Positions 26,333-35,300 of a DNA stretch of 64,000 nucleotides are shown here, one piece after another. Within the stretch, counting starts at the first letter, position 1; each line of letters starts with the position of its first letter. The notes beneath the pieces were generated by a model that was not told where the DNA came from, searched no databases, and worked only from the letters and a program-made list of their open reading frames with translations. The translations under genes were made by a program, and so were the position numbers. The DNA is from Bacteroidia bacterium (GTDB lineage Bacteria; Bacteroidota; Bacteroidia; B-17B0; Aurantibacillaceae), in contig JACMNO010000002.1 in NCBI GenBank assembly GCA_014378485.1, positions 62,001 to 126,000 on the forward strand. The letters are read 5' to 3'.

Positions 26333-28736
26333 ATCTAATAACCTGAAAGCAATTATTGTCATATGGTTTTTTTTGAGTAGCTATTGTTTTTCTCAAACAA
26401 AAACAGTTAGCGGCGAAAAAGAATGGCTGATCAATTTTTATTTTAAAACTGACAAGGGTATGAATGAAGGCCTTTCAAAGATCTTTGATCTTACAATTGC
26501 CGGAAACTATAAAGATTCCAAAACAGAAATTTACCACTTAAAATCAGGGGTATCAAAATCAAGTCTAGCCTACTCGGCTTTATTATCTTACGAAGCCACT
26601 ATTTATTATAACGAAAGTAAATACGAAACTTCTGTTTCATTAGCAGATTCAATCGTTTTTATTCTTTCAACTTTAGACAAAGACAACCGATACATTGTAA
26701 AAGCATTCAACATTAAAGCGAAAGCATTAAGCGCCTTAAATGAATTTGATCAATCAGAAAAAATTCTTAATGAAAACGTCACAAGGGCAACTGCCATTCA
26801 TGATCTGAATGGTTTAGCCGGATGCTATTACTTATTGGGTTCTATCTATAGTGATAAAGGAATCTATCTAAAAAGCAAAGAACTACTTTTAAAAAGTATA
26901 ATCATTCGTGATGAGATAGGGGATGAATTAGGATTAGCAGCAGGATATTCGTTTTTAGGTTCGACCTATTCGCACCTTGGCGACTATATGCAGGGTATCG
27001 AATACATTCAAAAAAGCATCTCCCTTCGAGAGAAGAATGGAGATAAACGCGGCTTGGCAAATTCTTACCTCAGTTTATACAAGATCTATATTGATATTGG
27101 GGAATCGGATAAAGCGCTGGCCTCCGAATTAAAAAGTCTTGACATTTGCAGAGAGATTAATGACCTGCAATGCGTGTCGGGCCGATTAACAAACCTTGGA
27201 GAAATTTACCAAGAAAAGGGAGAATATGAAAAAGCATTGTCCTATCATTTTTTAGCTTTATTAATAAGCAAACAGGTTAATATCAAAAATAGGATTGCAG
27301 AAGTGCATGAAAATATTGCTAAGAATTATAATTACACCAAACGGTATGAAGATGCCATTAAGCATTTGGACAGTAGTATTACGATTAGAAAACTGATTGG
27401 TGACGAAGAAGGACAAGTTTCAGCCACGCTAGTCTTATCACAGATTAATTATAATCAACATCAATTAAAGGAAGCTGTTAAAAATGGAACAGATGCGTTA
27501 AACGCAGGGTTAAAACTAAAGCTACCTTATTTAATTAAAGATGCTCACCAGGTATTAAGCAATACATATGATAAGCTGAACAATACCGACAAAGCCTTAT
27601 ACCATTATAAACAATATATTGTATTAAGAGACAGCTTATATAATATTGATAAAACAAAAGAGATTGTAAGAAAAGAACTGGAGTTTAGTTTTGATAAAAA
27701 ACAGGAATTTCAAAAATTAGCAGTGGCTAAAAAGCTGGCGGAAACAGATGCTGAAAGCAGGAAACAAAAGAACATAATTCTTTTCACCGTTTTTGGAATT
27801 ATTATACTTTCATCACTTTTAGTGTTTGGAATTTGGCAATACCATTTGAAATTGCGATCAGAAAAACAGCTGCAATACTTAAACTCAGATTTGAATTTAA
27901 AAAACTTTCAATTGCTTGAAAAATCGGATATAATTGAAACACAGAACAACACCATTCATCAAAAAAATAAGGAGATTACTGATAGTATACGCTATGCGCA
28001 GAAAATACAAACGGCTATGATGCCCTTGAAGCATGAATTTATGACCTACTTCAATGACTCCTTTGTGTTGTTTGAACCAAAGGATATTATCAGTGGTGAC
28101 TTTTTTTGGATCACTAAAAAGAATGACAAAATTATTTTTGCAACGGGAGACTGCACCGGACATGGAGTTCCGGGAGGATTTATGAGCATGCTAGGTGTTT
28201 CTCTATTAAACGAAATTATTAATGAACATGATCTCACTGAACCCGCTTTAATACTAAGTCGGTTAAGAAAAAAAGTAATTACAGCATTAAGGCAAAAAGG
28301 ATTATCAGGAGAGCAGCAGGATGGTATGGATATGACCATTTGTGTGATTGATAAAAAACAACTCACTCTGCAATATGCAGCAGCTAATCATAGTTTTTAC
28401 CTGATCAGAAAAAAAGAACTCGGTTATCTATTAGAAGAATACAAAGGAGACAAACAGCCGGTAGGAATCTATGGCAGTGATTTAAAACCCTTCAAACAAT
28501 ATTGTATCGATCTGCAAAAGGAAGACGTTATTTACACACTAACCGATGGTTATGCAGATCAGTTTGGGGGGCCGAAAGGTAAAAAGTTTAAATACAAACA
28601 ATTAAAAGAGATGTTGTTATCTATTCAAAATAGCAGTTTAACGGAACAGGAAGAAATAATAAAACAACGTTTCATAAATTGGAAAGGACAACTTGAGCAG
28701 GTAGATGATGTTACAATTATCGGTATTCGTATTTAG
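26301..28736 (+). CDS. TPR sensor with SpoIIE/PP2C-type phosphatase domain
   Basis: 811 residues. An N-terminal hydrophobic export segment (IIVIWFFLSSYCFSQ) precedes about nine tetratricopeptide repeats (residues roughly 70-440, e.g. LGLAAGYSFLGSTYSHLGDY). Then come a basic linker, one membrane helix (NIILFTVFGIIILSSLLVFG, about 495), a coiled coil, and a SpoIIE phosphatase domain with FWITKKNDKIIFATGDCTGH, GVPGGFMSMLG and the final VDDVTIIGIRI. The metal-binding DCTGHGVPG and DD residues are present, so it should be active. Such proteins usually dephosphorylate anti-sigma-factor antagonists. The start at 26301 overlaps the previous gene and is not certain. Confidence 0.87.
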   Translation: MFVHLLNHCFRSNNLKAIIVIWFFLSSYCFSQTKTVSGEKEWLINFYFKTDKGMNEGLSKIFDLTIAGNYKDSKTEIYHLKSGVSKSSLAYSALLSYEATIYYNESKYETSVSLADSIVFILSTLDKDNRYIVKAFNIKAKALSALNEFDQSEKILNENVTRATAIHDLNGLAGCYYLLGSIYSDKGIYLKSKELLLKSIIIRDEIGDELGLAAGYSFLGSTYSHLGDYMQGIEYIQKSISLREKNGDKRGLANSYLSLYKIYIDIGESDKALASELKSLDICREINDLQCVSGRLTNLGEIYQEKGEYEKALSYHFLALLISKQVNIKNRIAEVHENIAKNYNYTKRYEDAIKHLDSSITIRKLIGDEEGQVSATLVLSQINYNQHQLKEAVKNGTDALNAGLKLKLPYLIKDAHQVLSNTYDKLNNTDKALYHYKQYIVLRDSLYNIDKTKEIVRKELEFSFDKKQEFQKLAVAKKLAETDAESRKQKNIILFTVFGIIILSSLLVFGIWQYHLKLRSEKQLQYLNSDLNLKNFQLLEKSDIIETQNNTIHQKNKEITDSIRYAQKIQTAMMPLKHEFMTYFNDSFVLFEPKDIISGDFFWITKKNDKIIFATGDCTGHGVPGGFMSMLGVSLLNEIINEHDLTEPALILSRLRKKVITALRQKGLSGEQQDGMDMTICVIDKKQLTLQYAAANHSFYLIRKKELGYLLEEYKGDKQPVGIYGSDLKPFKQYCIDLQKEDVIYTLTDGYADQFGGPKGKKFKYKQLKEMLLSIQNSSLTEQEEIIKQRFINWKGQLEQVDDVTIIGIRI

Positions 28737-28839
28737 CGAATGGCTGATAATTGAATCCCGCTTGTTGCGGGGTAACAATTATTGAGATCAGGATCTAAAC
28801 AGGCCTATAAAAATAAAATAAAATCATTACCTTTACCCA

Positions 28840-29184
28840 ATGGAAAGCGTTAGACAAAGTAAAGTTGCCAAATTATTACAAAAAGAGTTAGCAGAAATTT
28901 TTAGGGCAAATGCTAAAACAATGTTTAATAATGGCTTTATTACCGTTACCATTGTTAGAGTTAGTTCTGATTTAAGCTCTGCTAAAATCTATTTAAGTAT
29001 TATGGCAACTCAGGATATTGATGCTTTATTTAAATCCATCAACGATCAAAAGCAACATATTCGAAAAATCCTTGGATTTAGTATTGGTAAACAAGTTCGT
29101 GTAGTACCTGAATTACACTTTTTTATTGATGACTCTTACGATTATGCGGAAAAAATTAATGCCCTGTTTGATAAACCTATTTAA
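28840..29184 (+). CDS. rbfA: 30S ribosome-binding factor A
   Basis: 114 residues. A late maturation factor for the 30S subunit, binding near the 5' end of 16S rRNA. KH-like domain: RQSKVAKLLQKELAEIF helix, ITVTIVRVSSDLSSAKIYLS, then HIRKILGFSIGKQVRVVPEL and FFIDDSYDYAEKINALF. Length is usual. In Bacteroidota rbfA is commonly followed by a LolE-like permease, as here (30105), although a T9SS gene on the other strand is interposed. Confidence 0.95.
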   Translation: MESVRQSKVAKLLQKELAEIFRANAKTMFNNGFITVTIVRVSSDLSSAKIYLSIMATQDIDALFKSINDQKQHIRKILGFSIGKQVRVVPELHFFIDDSYDYAEKINALFDKPI

Positions 29185-29202
29185 AATTTAGATTATAATA
29201 AC

Positions 29203-29238
29203 AAAAAGCCCTGTATTCTTATTTAATACAGGGCTTTT
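29203..29238. terminator. Bidirectional rho-independent terminator
   Basis: AAAAAGCCCTGTATT pairs fully with AATACAGGGCTTTTT across a short loop, with T-runs on both strands. It sits between the convergent rbfA and the T9SS gene at 29259. Confidence 0.92.
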
Positions 29239-29258
29239 TAAATGAAATTAAAAATTCA

Positions 29259-29951
29259 CTAATCCTTAATGAATTTACGGGTAATTAATTTGCTACCATC
29301 GTTTGCTTGCAAAAAATAGACACCTTTACTTAAATTATGCACATCAATGATTGTTTGAGAAGCGTAATTAGCATCATGAGAGATTACTATTTTACCTAAA
29401 GCATCAATGATCTGAATTTTAGCAAAATGGAAGTCTGCAGAAATTATCAATTCAGATGTTGCAGGATTTGGTGCGATTATCATATTTGCTATAGAATAAG
29501 ATTTGATACCAACACCACCTGTTACGGTTAATGGCCAGGTTGCGGTACTAGGAAAAGGACCAAAGTTTGTGTTGGCAGTAATATTTGCAGTTGCTGTATA
29601 ACTTCCTGCGGAACCAGCAGTAGGAGTACCAGCAATTAAAATACATCCGTTAGAGTTTGCCGGTATCACACCATTTGTAGGATTAGTAGAGTAACTAAGT
29701 CCTGCAGGTAACCCTGTAAAAGAAGTGATTGTAAAATCATAGATTGTTGCAACAGTGCTAGTTCCTATACTTACTTGGATAACTGTATTATAGGGTGTTA
29801 ATTCAGAAGCGTTCGGCAAAGGAGTTGCAGCAGCAGGAGTTGTACAGTAGCCATTAGTAGCAGTTGAACAACCCGGCGTTATAGCACATTGTGCATTTAA
29901 TTGTGATAAACTGCTAATTAATAAAGCAGATAAAAGTAGAGTTTTTTTCAT
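29259..29951 (-). CDS. T9SS-exported protein with cadherin/Ig-like region
   Basis: 230 residues. A signal peptide (KTLLLSALLISSLSQLNA) is followed by a Pro/Thr-rich region with ATIYDFTITSFTGLPAGLSY and AGTPTAGSAGSYTATANIT, resembling putative-Ig/cadherin-like (He_PIG) repeats. A type A sorting domain ends the protein (IAPNPATSELIISADFHF, SKGVYFLQANDGSKLITRK). No catalytic motif is seen. It is probably a surface or secreted binding protein. Single gene. Confidence 0.78.
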   Translation of the reverse strand: MKKTLLLSALLISSLSQLNAQCAITPGCSTATNGYCTTPAAATPLPNASELTPYNTVIQVSIGTSTVATIYDFTITSFTGLPAGLSYSTNPTNGVIPANSNGCILIAGTPTAGSAGSYTATANITANTNFGPFPSTATWPLTVTGGVGIKSYSIANMIIAPNPATSELIISADFHFAKIQIIDALGKIVISHDANYASQTIIDVHNLSKGVYFLQANDGSKLITRKFIKD

Positions 29952-30104
29952 ATAATAAATTTTTAGAGTTTATCAAATGTAGACAAAAAAAGAATACTGT
30001 TTATAAATCATATTGGCCATTATATGATATCTTTCAAAACATGAATTATATATTTTATTAGAACTTAAAAGTTTCTAATTTTACCTTACTAGCTTAACTA
30101 CAAT

Positions 30105-31328
30105 TTGAACCTTTCTTTTTTCATAGCAAAACGTTATTTAATTTCAAAAAAATCAAATAACGCCATTAATGTTATTTCCTGGATTAGCATTGTGGCTATT
30201 GCAGTAACTACGGCCGCACTTATTATTGTTCTTTCTGCCATGAACGGTTTAACCTCTGTGGTGGCAGATTTATATCACGCCATTGAGCCTGATCTGAAAA
30301 TCACTGCAACCGATTCAAAGTACATGACTGAAAAAAAAGAACTGACTGAAAAAATAAATTCGGTTGAGGGAATTAATGGTATATCCTACTCTATCGAAGA
30401 AAATGCTTTAATGAAAATAGATGACAAGCAGGCAATTGTTACCATAAAAGGAGTAGATGATGACTTTAAAAATCTGACCCATTTTGACACAGTGGTAGTT
30501 GACGGTGTTTATCGGTTCATCTATAACAATCAATATTACGGTGTATTTGGGAGAGGGATTGCAAACCGCCTTGACATTAACATTAATGATTTCATTTCTC
30601 CGATTTCAATTTATGCGCCGGTTCGTGGCAAAGTGGAAAGCATAAACCCGGAAGATGCTTTTAATAAAATAACTATTAGTCCGGCCGGTATTTTTTCCCT
30701 GAACGATGATTTTGATTACAAATATGTATTAGTTGATCTAAAAGCAGCGCAACAGTTATTTGATTGTCAGGACGCATTTTCAATTATAGAATTAAGTGTT
30801 AAAAATAAAGATCAATTAAATAGCATTCAGAAACAATTACAGGAAAAATTAGGCTCCGGTTACATTATAAAAAACCGATACCAGGTAAATGACGTTCTGT
30901 TCAAGACACTAGAAACAGAAAAACTTTGGACCTTTTTAATTTTAGCTTTCATTTTAGTTATTGCCACTTTCAATATTATTGGTGCTTTAACTATGTTAAT
31001 TATTGAAAAGAAAAAAGATATTAAAACATTGTACAACCTTGGTGCTGATCAAAAACTTATTCAGAATATTTTCATGCAGGAAGGATTTCTAATCACATCA
31101 GGTGGTGCATTAACAGGCCTTTTGATCGGAACTATTGTTTGTATCCTTCAACAGCAGTTTCATTTGGTAACTTTTGATGACCAATCAGTTATAGCTTACT
31201 ATCCTATAAAAATGGAGATCAAAGATTTTTTTTGGGTACTTGGTGTTGTAATGGGAATAGGCTTTTTAGCAGCAATTTATCCTGTAAGGATCTTTACCAA
31301 AAACGACCTTGTTCATTTGAATGAGTAA
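30105..31328 (+). CDS. LolC/LolE-like ABC transporter permease (FtsX family)
   Basis: 407 residues. The opening LSFFIAKRYLISKKSNNAIN, a first membrane helix, a large periplasmic domain (about 50-265), and three C-terminal helices (FLILAFILVIATFNIIGALT, MQEGFLITSGGALTGLLIGT, FWVLGVVMGIGFLAAIYPV) match LolC/E permeases, which pull lipoproteins off the inner membrane for outer-membrane sorting. It starts at TTG; no ATG precedes the conserved N-terminus. The ATPase LolD is not adjacent, as is common in Bacteroidota. Confidence 0.85.
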   Translation: MNLSFFIAKRYLISKKSNNAINVISWISIVAIAVTTAALIIVLSAMNGLTSVVADLYHAIEPDLKITATDSKYMTEKKELTEKINSVEGINGISYSIEENALMKIDDKQAIVTIKGVDDDFKNLTHFDTVVVDGVYRFIYNNQYYGVFGRGIANRLDININDFISPISIYAPVRGKVESINPEDAFNKITISPAGIFSLNDDFDYKYVLVDLKAAQQLFDCQDAFSIIELSVKNKDQLNSIQKQLQEKLGSGYIIKNRYQVNDVLFKTLETEKLWTFLILAFILVIATFNIIGALTMLIIEKKKDIKTLYNLGADQKLIQNIFMQEGFLITSGGALTGLLIGTIVCILQQQFHLVTFDDQSVIAYYPIKMEIKDFFWVLGVVMGIGFLAAIYPVRIFTKNDLVHLNE

Positions 31329-31333
31329 AAAAA

Positions 31334-32197
31334 TTATTTTTCTATAATCTTTTCTGTGTCTTTATTTTCTGCCAGTCTTACCCCATCACCATGCAAAGTA
31401 ACTTTACGTTGGCGATACAAAACACCAATTGATTTTTTGAAAGTAGACTTGCTCATATCAAACCTTCGTTCGATAAGATCTGGAGAACTTTTATCAGTTA
31501 ATTCTAAATAGCCATCATGAGCATTTAAGTATTCCAGTATTTTTTCGGTGGATGAAAGAACATTTTTAAAGCCTAAGTTTTGTAAACTTAAATCAATTAA
31601 ATTTCCTTCTCTTATCAGTTTGATATAACCTTTGGTTTGATCGCCCACAGCCAGGTCAGTAAAAATATCATTGTGATAAATCAGGCCTTTATGCGTTTCA
31701 TTGATAACACAAGTGAATCCAAGATCTGTTTCATTATAAACTAACAAATCAACTTCTTCCCCCTGCTCTACCTGTAAAACTTCATTACTTATAAATTTAT
31801 TGATCTTACTGGAAGCAACAATACGTTCAGTTAATTCATCAATGTAAATATATACCACATAACTATGTCCTTCGATCATTTTTTGTTTTTGTTCTTTAAA
31901 AGGAACAAACAAATCTTTTTCTAAGCCCCAATCCATAAAGGCTCCTACTTTAGAAACTTCAGAAACATTTAAATAGGCAAAATGATCAACTTCTACAAAT
32001 GGCTTTAACCTGGTTGCGATTAACCGATCTTCAGAATCCCTGTAAATAAATACATCTATTTGCTGGCCAACTTCAAATCCTGGTTCAATACACTTATTGG
32101 GTAATAAAACCACTTCATTTTCGTCATCGCCCAAAAACATGCCGGGAGGGGTTTGTCTTAAAATGGTTAATGTATTTGTTTTTCCTAAACGGATCAT
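31334..32197 (-). CDS. CvfB-like S1 RNA-binding protein
   Basis: 287 residues. Successive S1-like beta-barrels are seen: LPNKCIEPGFEVGQQIDVFI, then VSKVGAFMDWGLEKDLFVPF, then a third around ETHKGLIYHNDIFTDLAVGD. A C-terminal winged helix (LTDKSSPDLIERRFDMSKST, FKKSIGVLYRQRKV) completes the CvfB/YitL architecture. CvfB affects virulence-factor expression in staphylococci and binds RNA; the Bacteroidota role is not known. Convergent with the LolE-like gene, 5 bases apart. Confidence 0.88.
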   Translation of the reverse strand: MIRLGKTNTLTILRQTPPGMFLGDDENEVVLLPNKCIEPGFEVGQQIDVFIYRDSEDRLIATRLKPFVEVDHFAYLNVSEVSKVGAFMDWGLEKDLFVPFKEQKQKMIEGHSYVVYIYIDELTERIVASSKINKFISNEVLQVEQGEEVDLLVYNETDLGFTCVINETHKGLIYHNDIFTDLAVGDQTKGYIKLIREGNLIDLSLQNLGFKNVLSSTEKILEYLNAHDGYLELTDKSSPDLIERRFDMSKSTFKKSIGVLYRQRKVTLHGDGVRLAENKDTEKIIEK

Positions 32198-32371
32198 GAT
32201 TGCTAAATTTTGGCGAAGATACGATTTTAAGCTAAAATAATTTTCAAAATCAGATGTGAATTTATTCCCTAGCCGAAAGACCTGTTTTAATAGATTAAAG
32301 AGTAAAAAACTTGCATTAATAATCTCCTTTTTTTATATTTAAAAATTGTTAACAGGTTTTAAAAAACGTTT

Positions 32372-35300
32372 ATGAGAAAAATATTACTTTTTATTGTCCT
32401 TTCCTTTTTGTTTACAAAATTTTACGGACAAATTACTACCTCTGTAAATCCTACAATTGCGCAAATGCAGGCGGCGTTGCAAGGGAACGGAGTTGTAGTT
32501 ACTGGCTTAACACTTACATGCCCTACCGGGGCTTATGCTCTCTTTTCGAATGGTGCTGCAGCCTTAGGAGGAGCTAACTTAAATTCAGGTATATTATTAA
32601 CTACAGGCACTGCATCTAATGTTGCTGGTCCTAGTCCTAATACTACTTCTAATAATCTCAGTTACAATTCATCAGCCCCCGGTTCTACCTTAGGAAATAG
32701 TTTAGCCAGCGGCACAACTTATGATGGTTGTTATATTAATTTTTTAATTACGCCAAGCTGTAATACACTAAGCATTAATTATGTATTTGCTTCTGAAGAA
32801 TATCCCGAGTACGTAGGAACATCCTTCAACGATGTTTTTGGATTTATAATTAGTGGGCCAAACCCATCTGGACCCGCCTATAGCAACTCAAATATTGCTT
32901 TGATTCCTGGGACTACAACTCCGGTATCAATTAATAATGTAAATGCAACCACCAACCCAGCCTATTATGTTTCTGCCCCACCGGGTTTGGAATATGATGG
33001 AAAAACAACTATTTTATCGGCCTCAGCAGCCGTTGTGCCATGCTCAACCTATACTATGACTATAGGTGTTTGGGATGATGGTGATGGTTCTTTTGATTCT
33101 GCCGTATTTTTAGATGTAAATGGTTTATCTTGTTTAAACTCACCAACTATAACAGCAACCCCTTCCCCTTCTACAATTTGTGGCCCTCAAACAGTTACCC
33201 TTACAGCAGCGGGGGGAATTGCATCAGGAACATATACTTGGTCAGCCCCTCCTTCCGGAGGATTAACGGCAACAACAGGAACTGTGGTCACAGCCAATCC
33301 AACTGCTTCAACAACTTATACCTTATTGTATTCGGATATCAATACTTGTCCGGGCGTTCCATTAACAAAAACAACTGTGGTTACTATAACACCTCCTCCT
33401 GCTCTTCCAGTTTCCCAAAGCCCTTCTGGTTCAATCTGTTCCGGACAAAGTGTTACATTAACGGCAAACGGTAGTTCTGGAACTTATTCCTGGTCACCTG
33501 GTGCCAGTCTTAGTACTACCACAAATTCTGTAACAGTTTCAAGTCCTACGGTAACAACAACTTATTCGGTGACTAATACTGTAGGTGCATGTGTGAGTAA
33601 TTCAGTTATAACAGTTACAGTATCTCCTCCTTCTTCCATAACTATTACTCCCTCTTTATCAACAATATGTGTTGGGCAAAGCCAGGCTCTTTCTGCAAGT
33701 GGCACGGGTCCTTTTACCTGGACTGCTAGTACTGGCGCAAACCCGGCGAGCGCAGCAAATGTAACAGTTACCCCAAGCTCTACAACTACTTATACAGTTT
33801 TATCCGGAACAGGAACTTGTACAGCAACAGCTGTCGCAACAGTTTCAATAGGTACAATACCGACCATAAATATTACTCCTTCAAATACCACTATATGTTT
33901 AGGGGCAAGTGTTGGTTTATCCTCAACGGGTGCCGGTCCATTTACCTGGACAGCAAGCACAGGTGCAAACCCTGCCAGTGCAGCTAATGTTACTGTTTCT
34001 CCTTCATCCAATACAACCTATACCGTACTTTCCGGAACAGGAGCATGTACAGCGCAAGCGGTTGCAACAGTTTCAATTGCTCCTACATTATCTATCAATA
34101 TTACCCCGTCCAGTACAGTTATTTGTCTCGGAGAAAGTGTTGGTTTATCCTCAACGGGTGCCGGTCCATTTACATGGACAGCGAGCACAGGTGCAAATCC
34201 TCCCAGTTTAGCTAATGTAACAGTAACACCAGGATCCACAACAACTTACACTGTTCTTTCCGGAACAGGAGCTTGTACAGCTCAGGCGGTAGCAACTGTT
34301 TCTATTGCACCTGCTCTTACTATTAATATTACTCCTTCTAATACGACTATTTGCCTTGGGGCGAGTACATCATTATCATCTACCGGATCTGGTCCTTTTA
34401 CCTGGACGGCCAGTACTGGGGCAAATCCACCAAGCGCAGGTACGGTAACCGTTACACCGGCAGCAACTACAACATATACTGTATTATCAGGGACTGGCGC
34501 TTGCACTGCTCAAGCAGTTGCCACTGTTTCTATTGCTCCAACGCTATCAATAAATATTACACCTTCTAACACCACTATTTGTCTAGGGGAAAATGTTTCG
34601 TTAACAACAAACGGTACAGGTCCATATAACTGGACCGCCAGTACAGGATCAAATCCTCCAAGCGCAGGTACGGTAACCATTACACCGGGTGCAACCACAA
34701 CTTATACTGTTCTTTCAGGTACGGGTGCTTGTACTGCTCAGGCAGTTGCCACTGTTTCTATTTCTCCTTCCTTATCCGTAAATATTACTCCTTCAGGAAC
34801 TATTGTTTGTAACGGACAATCCGTTGGTTTAACTGCTTCAGGTAATGCAGGTCCATTTTCTTGGACAGCAAGTACAGGAACTCCTCCTGGTCCTTCAGGA
34901 AATGTTACTGTAACACCTACAACTACCACAACTTATACTGTATTAGCAGGAACAGGAGCATGTACAGCGCAAGCAGTTGCCACAGTAAGTATTTCCCCAA
35001 CCCTAACAATAACTATTTCACCTTCAAGTCCTAGTGTATGTTTAGGTTTTGGATCAACCTTAACTGCAGGCGGAGCTACTAATTATACGTGGTCCCCGGG
35101 ATTCAGCACCGGATCAACCTTAAGTGTTACTCCAATATCAACTTCTAACTATACTGTAGTTGGATCTAACGGTATATGTGTTAACTCTGCGACAACAACC
35201 GTATCTGTAATTTCATTAACAACAAACGTTACTTCCAGTTCTACTTATTATTGCTTTGGTGTAGCTCCTGTATCTCTAGCAGGAAGCGGTGCTACTAATT

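Noticed and set aside
28757..28772. CCCGCTTGTTGCGGG hairpin after the SpoIIE gene as a terminator
   Set aside because: No T-run follows it, so intrinsic termination is not supported.
33790..34929. Several antisense reading frames with repeated GVTVTVPALGGF-like peptides across the adhesin gene
   Set aside because: They recur with the 228-base period of the sense repeats and are only its mirror image; no start signals and no independent support.
33641..35011. A long-period tandem array considered as non-coding satellite or CRISPR-like DNA
   Set aside because: It is fully in frame within the adhesin and has no spacers.
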